The notes beneath the pieces were generated by a model, which was not told where the DNA came from, ran no database searches, and saw only the letters and a list, made by a program, of their open reading frames with translations. A DNA stretch of 64,000 nt from NCBI RefSeq assembly GCF_014196745.1, contig NZ_JACIEH010000002.1:992383-1056382 (forward strand), in the 5' to 3' direction. Numbering within the stretch: position 1 is the first letter of the stretch; the number at the start of each line of letters is the position of its first letter. The stretch is from Sphingomonas kyeonggiensis (GTDB taxonomy: Bacteria; Pseudomonadota; Alphaproteobacteria; Sphingomonadales; Sphingomonadaceae). The position numbers and the translations under genes are program-made. Shown here one piece after another: positions 51,289-60,413 of the stretch.

Positions 51289-53154
51289 GTGAAGTATTTT
51301 CTTGCTGCCGCGCTTGCCGCCACTTCGCTGATCCCGGTGCATGCGCTCGCCCAGCAGGCGGCGCCCGCGGCTCGGCCGCCGGCCGACGACATCTTCATCG
51401 ACCACCCCTCGCAGGACCGCAACGCGACGGTGATGCCGGCGGCGGACGCGATGCCGGTGAAGGCCTTCTTCGCGGCACATGCGATCACCGATGCCTCGGT
51501 CGCGCAGAGCCCGGACGGGCGCTGGTTCGTCACCGGCACGGTGATCCGCGAAGGGCGCCGCGACGGCATCCAGCTCTGGTCGTCCGCCGATGACGGCAGG
51601 AACTGGACAGCGCTCGGCGTCGTGCACGGTGCCGGCCACCGCTACCTGGCGCCGGACATCCATATCCGCGGCGACCTGGTGCAGCTCGCCTTTGCCGACG
51701 ACAATGGCTGCGCGCACATCGCTCGCGGTTCGCTGGCGAACCTCAAGGGCGGGTTCAGCGAGAGCCCGTGCCTGGTGAGCGACGTGGCCGATGTCTCGTC
51801 CTTCATCGATACCGACGGCACAAGCTACCTGCTCTGGGGCGCCGGCTACATCGCCAAGGTCGCGCCCGACGGTTCGAAGCTCGCCGAGGCGCCGCGTTTC
51901 CTCAAGCCCGATCCGGCGTTGTTCAAGACCGATCCGCCGGCGGGCAAGGACTGGCCGGTGCGGCTGCGCGTCGGTAAGGGCGGCGCCGCGATGTTCCGGG
52001 ACGGTGACCAGTATGTCATCACCGCCAGCGAAGTGACCGGGCGGATGCGCACCGCCACCGACGATCTCTACATGGCGACCGGCCCTTCGCCCTATGGCCC
52101 GTTCGGCAAGCGCATGCTCGCCGTGCCGCATGCCGGGCAAAGCAATGTGGTGCGCACCCGGGACGGCAAGCTGGTCGCCAGCTACAATCCGCGCTGCGAG
52201 GACGATTTCGCGATGTTCTGCGAGCAGGTCGGCCTGGTCCCGCTCGAGCGGGCGGAGGATGGTCGTATCCGCCAAGCGGCCTCGGTGCTCACCGAGAACA
52301 GCGCGGTCGCCGATCGCCAGCCGCTGGTGACGAGCGAGATGATGCGCGACCCCTCGGTGATGATGGGCGGAGACGGCGCTTATTATCTTGTCGGCACGCA
52401 AAAGGGCTTCGGCTTCCAATATCCCGACGGCGGTGTGAACCTCTATCGCTCGACCGATCTCAAGACCTGGACTTCCCAGAACAAGATGATCTTCGACTGG
52501 AAGGGGCTGGGCTATAGCTTCAAGAACGTCGCCGAGCTCTGGGCGCCGGAGATCCACTGGTCGGCCAGGGACAAGACCTATTATCTCGCCTTCTCGGTGA
52601 TGGAGCGCGGAGTTGGGGGCAAGTCCTGGTTGTTCAAATCGACCAGCGGCAAGGCGATCGGCCCGTACGTCAACACGCGCGCCAGCTACTTCGTCGAAGG
52701 GATCGACGCCTTTCCGTTCGAGGACGAGAGCGGCTTCTACCTGCTGTGGGGCGGCGGCCGGATCGGCAAGCTCAACGCGAAGCGCGACGGCTTCGAGGGC
52801 GAAGTGAAGCGCCTGGTCGATACGGACGGCGAGAATGTCGGCTATGAGGGCAATGGCCTGATCAAGGTCGGCGGCACCTATTTCCTCACCGGCGCCGAAT
52901 GGAACGGGCCGCTGCGCACCGACGGCACCTATGACATGATGTACGGCACGTCCAAGTCGCTGATGGGGCCGTACAGCAAGCGCCGGCTCGCGGTGCCGCA
53001 TGGCGGCCACGGCACGGCCTTCCGCGATGCCCAGGGCCATTTCTGGTACACGATGTTCGGCAACGACACGACCGCGCCCTGGCGTCGCCATTTCGGCCTG
53101 GTGCCGATCCTGATCGGCGAGGACAGCATCCGCGTGCCCCGGATCGAGCGCTGA
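51289..53154 (+). CDS. Exported double beta-propeller GH43-like hydrolase
   Basis: 621 residues from the GTG at 51289, which has GAGGA at the right distance; an upstream GTG at 51253 would spoil the signal peptide. The signal runs to about residue 21 (VHALAQ). Two GH43-like five-bladed propellers follow: the first (about 50-330) has ITDASVAQSPDGRWFVTG and SSFIDTDGTSYLLWGAG but lacks a clear catalytic Glu. The second (about 340-610) has MMRDPSVMMGGDGAYYLVG, EGIDAFPFEDESGFYLLWGG and YEGNGLIKVGGTYFL with Asp/Asp/Glu in place. It probably arose by internal duplication, with only the second half catalytic. Confidence 0.82.
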   Translation: MKYFLAAALAATSLIPVHALAQQAAPAARPPADDIFIDHPSQDRNATVMPAADAMPVKAFFAAHAITDASVAQSPDGRWFVTGTVIREGRRDGIQLWSSADDGRNWTALGVVHGAGHRYLAPDIHIRGDLVQLAFADDNGCAHIARGSLANLKGGFSESPCLVSDVADVSSFIDTDGTSYLLWGAGYIAKVAPDGSKLAEAPRFLKPDPALFKTDPPAGKDWPVRLRVGKGGAAMFRDGDQYVITASEVTGRMRTATDDLYMATGPSPYGPFGKRMLAVPHAGQSNVVRTRDGKLVASYNPRCEDDFAMFCEQVGLVPLERAEDGRIRQAASVLTENSAVADRQPLVTSEMMRDPSVMMGGDGAYYLVGTQKGFGFQYPDGGVNLYRSTDLKTWTSQNKMIFDWKGLGYSFKNVAELWAPEIHWSARDKTYYLAFSVMERGVGGKSWLFKSTSGKAIGPYVNTRASYFVEGIDAFPFEDESGFYLLWGGGRIGKLNAKRDGFEGEVKRLVDTDGENVGYEGNGLIKVGGTYFLTGAEWNGPLRTDGTYDMMYGTSKSLMGPYSKRRLAVPHGGHGTAFRDAQGHFWYTMFGNDTTAPWRRHFGLVPILIGEDSIRVPRIER

Positions 53155-53480
53155 TTTCCCGATATCGAACCGAGCCTCTCCGTCGGCTCCACACTCAGGC
53201 CCCGGCGTTTCGCCGGGGCCTTTTTGTTGTTCCTACGGCGGGTGGCGGGGCGACTCGTCAAAGATGGCGAAGGTCGTGCACGTTGGCGTGTTATCGGGGC
53301 GCCAAAGTTGACACTGTTCCCGCGAATGCCTCGCATCTCGCAATATTATTGCGTGGACGGGATCCTATTTTTCCTACGGTTTGAAAGAGCGGTCGGGTGG
53401 CAAGCCCGACCGCGTGAGCCAAACAGGCAAAATCCTACATTGCAACCCGGCCCGTCATCCCCGGCGCAACACGGAAGGTT
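53155..53480. other. 326-base gap between convergent genes
   Basis: Contains the terminator at 53197, a lone TTGACA (53309-53314) without a good -10, an odd palindrome CGCAATA-T-TATTGCG (53339-53353), and a hairpin GCGGTCGGG/CCCGACCGC (53389-53397, 53405-53413). On the minus strand the hairpin is followed by TCTTTC and may weakly terminate the galactose dehydrogenase transcript. No protein gene is seen. Confidence 0.5.
53197..53225 (+). terminator. Rho-independent terminator after the GH43 gene
   Basis: GGCCCCGGCG (53198-53207), loop TTT, CGCCGGGGCC (53211-53220), then TTTTTG. A textbook intrinsic terminator closing the TBDR-GH43 unit. Confidence 0.92.
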
Positions 53481-54401
53481 TCAGAATTCGAACGGCTCGA
53501 TCTCGCGGCGTTCGGCGAGGAGGAAGGCGTCGGCGACCAGGCGCATCGGGCGGACGTCGACATCGCTGCCGCCGGTCGCGAGCAGCTCGGCGAAGCGGGC
53601 ATAGAGGCGCGGATATTCCTGATCCGCGGCGGTGCATTCGGCCTCGCCGGGCAACTGGAGCACGCTGCCGCCGAGCGACAGTCGGAGCGTGCCGGCATCG
53701 GTGTCGACCTCGATGTCCCAGGTCTGCGGCCCGGTCTGGAGGAAGTCGAACGAGGCGCGGCCCTTGGCATCGCCGCAGCGCAGCTGCAGCTCGGCGGCGA
53801 GCGGGCCGGCGCGGCCCATCGGCACGTCCATCGTCGCGGCCTCGACGAAGAGCGGGGCGGGGAGGATCGCGGTGGCGATCGACAGGGCGTTGATGCCCGG
53901 ATCGAACACGCCGAAGCCACCGGCGGCGAGGATCCATTCCTGGCCCGGATGCCAGCGACGGATGTCCTCGCGCCAGTCGATGCGGACCGCCTTGATCTCG
54001 CGGTTCGACAGCCAGTTGCGGGCCGGGCCCACGCCCGCGGCCTCGCGCGAGTGCCAGCTGGTGAACAAGGTCACGTTGCGCGCCCGGGCGAGATCGGCCA
54101 GCGCCTCGATCTCGGAGAGTGTGGCGGCGGGCGGCTTTTCGAGCATGACGTGCTTGCCGGCCTCGATCGCGATGCGCGCCAGCGCGTGGCGACCTTCGGG
54201 CGGGGTGCAGAAGGAGACCGCATCGAGCTCGGTGCCGGCGATCATCGCCGCGGTATCGGGATAATTGGGCACACCATCGACCCGGCCATGACGGCTCGCG
54301 ATCGCTGCCAGCGCGAATCGGTCATTCCCCGCGATCGCCGGAAGATGCTGATCTCGAGCGATTTTCCCGATGCCCACCAGGCCTAGACGAAAGCTGTGCA
54401 C
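53481..54401 (-). CDS. D-galactose 1-dehydrogenase-like oxidoreductase (Gfo/Idh/MocA fold)
   Basis: 306 residues, cytoplasmic. [20 protein letters not shown] (residues 4-23) holds the nucleotide-binding loop, LEKPPA (about 87-92) the catalytic Lys, and [17 protein letters not shown] with [15 protein letters not shown] the substrate side. This combination, including DQHLPAI and RRWHPGQ, is what I recall of the roughly 304-residue Pseudomonas galactose dehydrogenase, which also takes L-arabinose. It gives galactono-1,4- or 1,5-lactone plus NAD(P)H. It is divergent from the sugar-acid dehydratase gene that continues the pathway. Confidence 0.88.
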   Translation of the reverse strand: MHSFRLGLVGIGKIARDQHLPAIAGNDRFALAAIASRHGRVDGVPNYPDTAAMIAGTELDAVSFCTPPEGRHALARIAIEAGKHVMLEKPPAATLSEIEALADLARARNVTLFTSWHSREAAGVGPARNWLSNREIKAVRIDWREDIRRWHPGQEWILAAGGFGVFDPGINALSIATAILPAPLFVEAATMDVPMGRAGPLAAELQLRCGDAKGRASFDFLQTGPQTWDIEVDTDAGTLRLSLGGSVLQLPGEAECTAADQEYPRLYARFAELLATGGSDVDVRPMRLVADAFLLAERREIEPFEF

Positions 54402-54520
54402 CCTTAACTCCCTTTTATACGATATATATGCTTCCTATCGGCGGCGGTCCGCACTATCAAGTGCGACGCAGTTCGAACGCGCCGGTGAATGGCAGCGGAT
54501 TTTGGGAAGAGGATTTGAGT

Positions 54521-56323
54521 ATGTCCGGGGGTAGTGAAGTCGGCGGCAAGCGCCCGAATCTGCGGTCGCGTGCCTGGTTCGACGACCCCTCCAACCCCGA
54601 CATGACCGCGCTCTATGTCGAGCGTTACCTGAACTTCGGCATCAGCCTGGGGGAGCTGCAGTCGGGCCGCCCGATCATCGGCATCGCCCAGACCGGCAGC
54701 GACCTGACACCCTGCAACCGCCACCATCTCGAACTCGCCAAGCGGGTGCGCGAGGGCATTCGCGACGCCGGCGGCATCGCGCTCGAATTCCCGACCCATC
54801 CTATCCAGGAGACCGGCAAGCGCCCGACCGCGGGGCTGGACCGCAACCTCCAGTATCTCAGCCTGGTCGAGGCGATCTTCGGCTATCCGATGGACGGCGT
54901 GGTCATGACCATCGGGTGCGACAAGACCACGCCGGCCTGCCTGATGGCCGCGGCGACGGTGAACATCCCGGCGATCGCGCTGTCCGTGGGGCCGATGCTC
55001 AACGGCTGGTTCAAGGGCGAGCGCACCGGCTCGGGCACGATCGTGTGGAAGGCGCGCGAGATGCTCGCGGCCGGCGAGATCGACTATAAGGGCTTCATCG
55101 AGCTGGTCGCCAGCTCGGCGCCGTCGACCGGCTGGTGCAACACGATGGGTACCGCGACGACGATGAACTCGCTGACCGAGGCGCTGGGCATGTCGCTGCC
55201 CGGCTCGGCTGCGATCCCTGCGCCGTACCGCGACCGCGCCGAATGCGCCTATCACACCGGCGTGCAGATCGTCGAAATGGTGCATGCCGACCGCAAGCCC
55301 TCGGACGTGCTCACGCGCCAGGCCTTCCTCAATGCGATCCGGGTCAACTCCGCGATCGGTGGATCGACCAACGCGCCGATCCACCTGAACGCGATCGCCC
55401 GGCATATCGGCGTAGAGCTGAGCCTGGCCGACTGGGAAGAGCATGGCGCCGACATTCCGCTGGTCGTGAACCTGCAGCCGGCGGGGAAGTATCTGGGCGA
55501 GGATTTCTACCGCGCCGGCGGCGTGCCCGCGGTGATGGGGCAGCTGCTCCGCGCCGGGCTGATCGATGGCAGCGCGCTGACCGTCAACGGCAAGACGGTC
55601 GAGGAGAATATCGGCACCGCGACCGCGCAGGATGCGGATGTGATCTTCCCGCTCGACGCGCCGCTGAAGCAGGCCGCGGGCCTGACCGTGCTTTCGGGCA
55701 ATCTGTTCGACAATGCGGTGATGAAGCTGAGCGTGCTCTCGGACGAGTTTCGCAACCGCTATCTCTCCGACCCCGAGAACCCCGATGCGTTCGAGGGCAC
55801 GGCGATCGTGTTCGACGGGCCGGAGGACTATCATCGCCGTATCGACGACCCCGCGCTCGGCGCCGACGATCACTCGATCCTGATCATGCGCGGTGCCGGC
55901 CCGGTCGGCTATCCGGGCGGTGCCGAAGTGGTGAACATGCGCCCGCCGGTCGCGCTGATCCGTGCCGGCGTGCATGCGCTGCCCTGCCTGGGCGACGGGC
56001 GCCAGTCGGGTACGTCGGGCAGCCCCTCGATCCTCAACGCGGCGCCCGAAGCCGCTGTGGGCGGCGGGCTCGCGCTGGTGAAGACCGGCGACCGCATCCG
56101 CATCGACCTGAAGAACCGCACCGCCGACATGCTGGTCGATGCGGCGGAACTGGCCGCGCGCCGCGCCGCGCTGGCGATCGACTATGTGCCCGAGGCGCAG
56201 ACGCCCTGGCAGGAGATCCACCGCGACCTGGTCGGCCAGTTCGACGGCGGCGCGGTGTTCGAGAATGCGGTGAAGTATCAGCGCATCGCCCAGAAATATG
56301 GCGTGCCGCGGGACAGCCACTGA
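54521..56323 (+). CDS. IlvD/Edd family sugar-acid dehydratase (probable galactonate/arabinonate dehydratase)
   Basis: 600 residues from the ATG at 54521 behind GAAGAGGA; the earlier in-frame ATG at 54428 has no such site. Cys65 (DLTPCN), Cys133 ([10 protein letters not shown]) and Cys206 (GWCNTMGTA) match the three [2Fe-2S] ligands of the pentonate/hexonate dehydratase branch. Asp134-Lys135 is the usual magnesium and carbamyl-Lys site, and [16 protein letters not shown] the C-terminal active-site loop. It removes water from an aldonate to give 2-keto-3-deoxy-aldonate. With DgoK and DgoA nearby, galactonate is the best substrate guess. It overlaps the lactonase start (TGATG). Confidence 0.9.
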   Translation: MSGGSEVGGKRPNLRSRAWFDDPSNPDMTALYVERYLNFGISLGELQSGRPIIGIAQTGSDLTPCNRHHLELAKRVREGIRDAGGIALEFPTHPIQETGKRPTAGLDRNLQYLSLVEAIFGYPMDGVVMTIGCDKTTPACLMAAATVNIPAIALSVGPMLNGWFKGERTGSGTIVWKAREMLAAGEIDYKGFIELVASSAPSTGWCNTMGTATTMNSLTEALGMSLPGSAAIPAPYRDRAECAYHTGVQIVEMVHADRKPSDVLTRQAFLNAIRVNSAIGGSTNAPIHLNAIARHIGVELSLADWEEHGADIPLVVNLQPAGKYLGEDFYRAGGVPAVMGQLLRAGLIDGSALTVNGKTVEENIGTATAQDADVIFPLDAPLKQAAGLTVLSGNLFDNAVMKLSVLSDEFRNRYLSDPENPDAFEGTAIVFDGPEDYHRRIDDPALGADDHSILIMRGAGPVGYPGGAEVVNMRPPVALIRAGVHALPCLGDGRQSGTSGSPSILNAAPEAAVGGGLALVKTGDRIRIDLKNRTADMLVDAAELAARRAALAIDYVPEAQTPWQEIHRDLVGQFDGGAVFENAVKYQRIAQKYGVPRDSH

Positions 56324-57177
56324 TGTCCGTCGTCCGTATCGTCGAGCGTGACCGGCGCGATGTGCTGGGGGAGGGGCCGCTCTGGTCCGCTCGCGACAAT
56401 GCGCTCTACTGGACCGACATCCTCTCGCACCGGCTGAACCGCCTGTCGCTCGACAGCGGCGTGGTGCGCAGCTGGGAGTTCGACGAGTATCTCGGCTGGG
56501 CCGTCGAGCGGGAGAAGGGTGGGTTCGTCCTGGGACTGGGCCGCCGCTTCGTCCGCTTCGATCCCGAGACCGGGGTGACCCGGGCGATTGCGGCGCCCGA
56601 GCCGGACCGGTTCGGCAACCGCATCAACGATGCCAAGGCCGATCCGCAGGGGCGGATCTGGGCCGGCACCATGTCGATCAACTGCGAGGACCCGACCGGC
56701 AGCTTCTACCGGCTCGATACCGACGGTACCGCCACGCGGGTCGATGGTCCCTATACGATCGCCAACGGCCCCGCGATCGCGGCGGACGGCAGTTTCCTGC
56801 TGCACACCGACACATCATTGGCGACGATCTTCCGCTTCGACATCAACGACGACGGCTCGCTTGGGCCACGCACGCCGTTCGTCACGTTCGAGCCCGAATG
56901 GGGCAATCCCGACGGCATGACCTTCGACGCCGAGGGCGGCCTGTGGGTCGCCTGCTGGGGCGGGGGCTGCGTGACGCGCTTTTCGCCCGAAGGCGTGCGC
57001 GAACGCAGCATCGCGCTGCCGGCGAGCCAGATCACCAGTTGCACCTTCGCCGGCCCGGCGCTCGACCGTATGTTCGTCACCTCGGCGAGCGACGGGGTGG
57101 ACGAGCCCCAGGGCGGCGCATTGTTCGAGGTCGACCCGGGCTGCCGCGGCCTGACGACCCAATATTATCGCGGTTGA
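56323..57177 (+). CDS. SMP-30/gluconolactonase family sugar lactonase
   Basis: 284 residues from the ATG that overlaps the dehydratase stop. Six-bladed propeller with metal ligands: Glu17 (GEGPLW), Asn102 (RINDAKADPQGRIWAGTM), an Asn in IANGPAIAADGSF and an Asp in GNPDGMTFDAEGGLWVACW. There is no export signal, so it hydrolyses in the cytoplasm the aldono-lactone made by the galactose dehydrogenase and hands aldonate to the dehydratase. It is eleven bases before the epimerase gene. Confidence 0.92.
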   Translation: MSVVRIVERDRRDVLGEGPLWSARDNALYWTDILSHRLNRLSLDSGVVRSWEFDEYLGWAVEREKGGFVLGLGRRFVRFDPETGVTRAIAAPEPDRFGNRINDAKADPQGRIWAGTMSINCEDPTGSFYRLDTDGTATRVDGPYTIANGPAIAADGSFLLHTDTSLATIFRFDINDDGSLGPRTPFVTFEPEWGNPDGMTFDAEGGLWVACWGGGCVTRFSPEGVRERSIALPASQITSCTFAGPALDRMFVTSASDGVDEPQGGALFEVDPGCRGLTTQYYRG

Positions 57178-57188
57178 GGAGGAAAGGC

Positions 57189-58343
57189 ATGACCCTGCGG
57201 AAGAACGCACTGCTTGTGGGAGCGGCGCTCGCCGGCGCGCTCGCATCGAATGCCGAGGCGGCGACCGCCAAGCGCGGCAGCTTCGGCAAGCTGCCCGACG
57301 GACGCTCGGTGGAGGCGGTGACGCTGTCGAATGCCAAGGGCGTCTCGGCGAAGATCATCGCCTGGGGCGCGACGATCCAGTCGGTGATCATGCCCGATCG
57401 CAACGGCAAGAAGGCCGATGTCGCGCTCGGCTATGACAGCATCGACCAGTATCTGGCCAAACCGCAATATTTCGGCCCGATCGTCGGCCGCTTCGGTAAC
57501 CGCCTGGCGGCGGGCCGCTTCACGCTCGACGGTCAGACCTATCAGACCCCGGTCAACAACGGGAAGAATTCGCTGCATGGCGGCACCACCGGCTTCGACA
57601 AGGTGCTGTGGGACGTCGTCGCGGTGAAGAACGGCCCGACCGCCTCGGTGACGCTGCGCTATGTCAGCCCGGACGGCGACCAGGGCTATCCCGGCACGAT
57701 GACCGTCGATGCGACCTATTCGCTGGACGAGCAGAACAACCTGACGATCGAGTACAGCGCGACCACCGACAAGCTGACGATCGCGAACCTGACCAACCAC
57801 GCCTATTGGAACCTGTCGGGCGAAGGCTCGTCGAACGGCGCGATGGGGCATGTCGTGACGATCCCGGCGCAGACCTATCTGCCGACCGACGACGGTGCGA
57901 TCCCGACCGGCGAGTTCAAGTCGGTCGCCGGCACCGTGTTCGACTTCCGCAAGCCGACCGCCGTGGGCCTGCGCGTCCGCGACGCCAGCGACCAGCAGAT
58001 CGTCTGGGGCCGCGGTTACGACCATAACTGGGTGATCGGCCGCGAGGTCACCAAGACCCAGCATCTGATGGCCAAGGTCTATGACCCCGCCTCGGGCCGC
58101 GGCTTCGAGCTGTGGTCGAACCAGCCGGGCCTGCAATTCTATTCGGGCAACTTCCTCGACGGCACGTCCCACGGCAAGTCGAAGAAGGTCTACCGCGAGG
58201 GTGACGCCATCGTGATGGAGCCGCAGATCTTCCCGGATTCGCCCAACCAGAAGGGCTTCCCCGACGCGCGCCTCGCGCCGGGCCAGACCTATCGCAACGT
58301 GATGACCTATCGCCTGACCACGGGTCAGGCGGCCAAGCGCTGA
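57189..58343 (+). CDS. galM: Aldose 1-epimerase (mutarotase), exported
   Basis: 384 residues. The signal peptide (LRKNALLVGAALAGALASNAEA, about 3-24) places it in the periplasm, unlike the cytoplasmic Escherichia coli enzyme. GalM motifs: GRFGNRLAAGRFTLDGQTY, NSLHGGTTGFDKVLWD, the catalytic His in TNHAYWNLSG and the catalytic Glu in EPQIFPDSPNQ. It interconverts alpha- and beta-sugars, which would help when glycosidases release one anomer and the symporter prefers the other (inference). It is ten bases from the next gene. Confidence 0.93.
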   Translation: MTLRKNALLVGAALAGALASNAEAATAKRGSFGKLPDGRSVEAVTLSNAKGVSAKIIAWGATIQSVIMPDRNGKKADVALGYDSIDQYLAKPQYFGPIVGRFGNRLAAGRFTLDGQTYQTPVNNGKNSLHGGTTGFDKVLWDVVAVKNGPTASVTLRYVSPDGDQGYPGTMTVDATYSLDEQNNLTIEYSATTDKLTIANLTNHAYWNLSGEGSSNGAMGHVVTIPAQTYLPTDDGAIPTGEFKSVAGTVFDFRKPTAVGLRVRDASDQQIVWGRGYDHNWVIGREVTKTQHLMAKVYDPASGRGFELWSNQPGLQFYSGNFLDGTSHGKSKKVYREGDAIVMEPQIFPDSPNQKGFPDARLAPGQTYRNVMTYRLTTGQAAKR

Positions 58344-58353
58344 GAGGATCGCC

Positions 58354-59484
58354 ATGAAGACTATCGCCCTGTTCCTCGCCGCGACGACGCTCGTGGCGAC
58401 CCCCGCGCTTGCGCGCGACCAGTGGACCGCGGCCCAGGCGAACGCCTGGCACGCCAAGCAGCCCTGGCAGGTCGGCGCCAACTACACGCCGGCCACCGCG
58501 ATCAACCAGCTCGAGATGTTCCAGGCCGAGACCTGGGATCCCAAGCGCATAGACCTGGAGCTCGGCTGGGCCGAGGCGATGGGCATGAACGTGATGCGGG
58601 TGAACCTGCACCACCTGCTGTGGGAGACCGATGCCGCCGGCCTGAAGCGCCGGATGGACGAGTTCATGACGATCGCGTCCAAGCACAAGATCAAGACGCT
58701 GTGGATCTTCTTCGACAGCTGCTGGGATCCGAACCCCGTCGCCGGGCCGCAGCATCCGCCGATCCCGGGCGTGCACAATTCCGGCTCGGTCCAGTCGCCG
58801 GGCGAGGCGCGGCTGAAGGACGTGTCGCAGTACGGCAAGCTCGAGGCCTATGTGAAGGATCTGGTGACGACCTTCGCCAAGGACGAGCGCGTGATCGGCT
58901 GGGACGTCTGGAACGAGCCGAACAATGGCGGCGGCGGCAGCTACAAGCCGACCAAGGACAAGAACAAGTACGTCGCGACGCTGCTTCCGCGGATGTTCGC
59001 GGCGGCGCGTTCGGCCGATCCGATCCAGCCGCTCACCTCGGGCGTGTGGATCGGCGAGAACTGGGACGACCAGAGCAAGCTCGACGCGGTCGAGAAGATC
59101 CAGATCGCCGAATCCGACGTGCTGAGCTTCCACGATTACAACTGGCCCGAGACCTTCGAGAAGCGCGCCAGGCAGATGCTCAGCTATGGCCGCCCGGTCT
59201 GGTGCACCGAGTATATGGCGCGCGGCAACGGCTCGACCTTCGACGGTTCGCTGCCGATCGCGAAGAAGCTCAACATCGCGATGTACAATTGGGGTTTCGT
59301 CGACGGGAAGATGCAGACGCGCCTGCCCTGGGACAGCTGGAAGAAGCCCTATACCTTCGACGAGCCGACGATCTGGTTCCACGACATCCTGTATTTCGAC
59401 GGCAAGCCCTATCGCCAGGCCGAGGTCGACCTGATCAAGCGGATGTCCGCGGCGCCCAAGGGCGTCGTTCCGGTGGCCAAGTGA
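58354..59484 (+). CDS. Exported GH5-like (clan GH-A) glycoside hydrolase
   Basis: 376 residues with a signal to about residue 20 (TPALA). TIM barrel with VIGWDVWNEPNN (Glu188, predicted acid/base), FHDYNWPE and RPVWCTEYMARG (Glu286, predicted nucleophile). This is a cellulase-like clan GH-A layout. Which family and linkage is not clear; context with galactose catabolism suggests a beta-galactan- or arabinogalactan-active enzyme. Its stop overlaps the GTG of the GH43 gene. Confidence 0.8.
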   Translation: MKTIALFLAATTLVATPALARDQWTAAQANAWHAKQPWQVGANYTPATAINQLEMFQAETWDPKRIDLELGWAEAMGMNVMRVNLHHLLWETDAAGLKRRMDEFMTIASKHKIKTLWIFFDSCWDPNPVAGPQHPPIPGVHNSGSVQSPGEARLKDVSQYGKLEAYVKDLVTTFAKDERVIGWDVWNEPNNGGGGSYKPTKDKNKYVATLLPRMFAAARSADPIQPLTSGVWIGENWDDQSKLDAVEKIQIAESDVLSFHDYNWPETFEKRARQMLSYGRPVWCTEYMARGNGSTFDGSLPIAKKLNIAMYNWGFVDGKMQTRLPWDSWKKPYTFDEPTIWFHDILYFDGKPYRQAEVDLIKRMSAAPKGVVPVAK

Positions 59485-60410
59485 CGCGAAGGATCGGTTT
59501 CGGGGCGCTGGCGGGGCTTGTCCTCGCCGCGCTGCCGGCCAGTGCCCAGGACGCGCCGTCCTTCTTCGACGGCGCGGATCCGGACTTCGAAGTGGCCGAG
59601 GGCCAGTACTGGCTCTACCCGACCTTTGGCGGGAAGACCCTGGTCGCCTGGCATTCGCTCGACATGCAGAAGTGGGAGAAGGGGCCCGTCCTCCTCGACC
59701 ATGGCATGATCCCGTGGATCGGGGACGATCACGCCCCCGAGCATCGGCTCTGGGCACCCGACATGGTCCGCGCGAACGGGCGCTATTATTTCTACTATTC
59801 GATCGGGCCGCAGAACCCGACGCCGAGCCGCATCGGCGTGGCGACCTGCGACGGTCCTGCCGGCCCCTGCAAGGACAGCGGCAAGCCGCTGGTGAACGAT
59901 GGCGGTCACGGTTTCGAGGCGATCGACCCGGCGGTGTTCACCGACCCGAGGAGCGGCAGGAGCTATCTCTATGCCGGCGGCAGCGCCGGCGCGACGCTGC
60001 GCGTCTGGCAGCTCAAGCCCGACATGGTCAGCATCGACCATGAGGTGAAGGTGAAGACGCCCGAGCACTTCACCGAAGGCTCGTTCATGTTCGAGCGCAA
60101 GGGTACCTATTACCTGTCCTATTCCTCGGGCAATTTCCGCGACACTACCTATTCGGTGCACTACGCCACGGCATCGTCACCGGTGGGGCCGTGGAAGTAT
60201 CGCGGGGCGATCCTGGTGAGCGACGCCAAGTACAAGGGGCCGGGCCACCACGCCTTCCTGCGCGATCCCAAGGACGGGCGCTGGTACATCGCCTATCACC
60301 GCTGGGAAGGGCAGCCGCATGACGGCCCCTATACCGGCTCGCGCCGGGTGGCGATCACGTCGGTGACGTTTGGCAAGGACGGATCGATCCTGCCGATTCG
60401 GATGGACTGA
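59481..60410 (+). CDS. Exported GH43 family glycoside hydrolase
   Basis: 309 residues from a GTG overlapping the previous stop (GTGA); the open frame extends upstream only as an out-of-frame shadow of the GH5-like gene. Signal to about residue 22 (LPASAQ). GH43 triad: Asp33 in GADPDFEVAEG, Asp in EAIDPAVFTDPRSG and Glu in HFTEGSFMFERKG. GPGHHAFLRDP carries a conserved His. It is likely an exo-acting alpha-L-arabinofuranosidase or galactanase/xylosidase. It is convergent with the FadR-type regulator gene, three bases away. Confidence 0.88.
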   Translation: MTRRIGFGALAGLVLAALPASAQDAPSFFDGADPDFEVAEGQYWLYPTFGGKTLVAWHSLDMQKWEKGPVLLDHGMIPWIGDDHAPEHRLWAPDMVRANGRYYFYYSIGPQNPTPSRIGVATCDGPAGPCKDSGKPLVNDGGHGFEAIDPAVFTDPRSGRSYLYAGGSAGATLRVWQLKPDMVSIDHEVKVKTPEHFTEGSFMFERKGTYYLSYSSGNFRDTTYSVHYATASSPVGPWKYRGAILVSDAKYKGPGHHAFLRDPKDGRWYIAYHRWEGQPHDGPYTGSRRVAITSVTFGKDGSILPIRMD

Positions 60411-60413
60411 GGA

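Noticed and set aside
49186..53091. 1301-codon open frame antisense to the TBDR and GH43 genes
   Set aside because: Shadow of two well-supported plus-strand genes.
53226..53480. A small RNA gene between the convergent GH43 and galactose dehydrogenase genes
   Set aside because: There is a TTGACA, a palindrome and a hairpin, but no -10 at a fitting distance and no T-run after the hairpin on the plus strand. Evidence is too weak.
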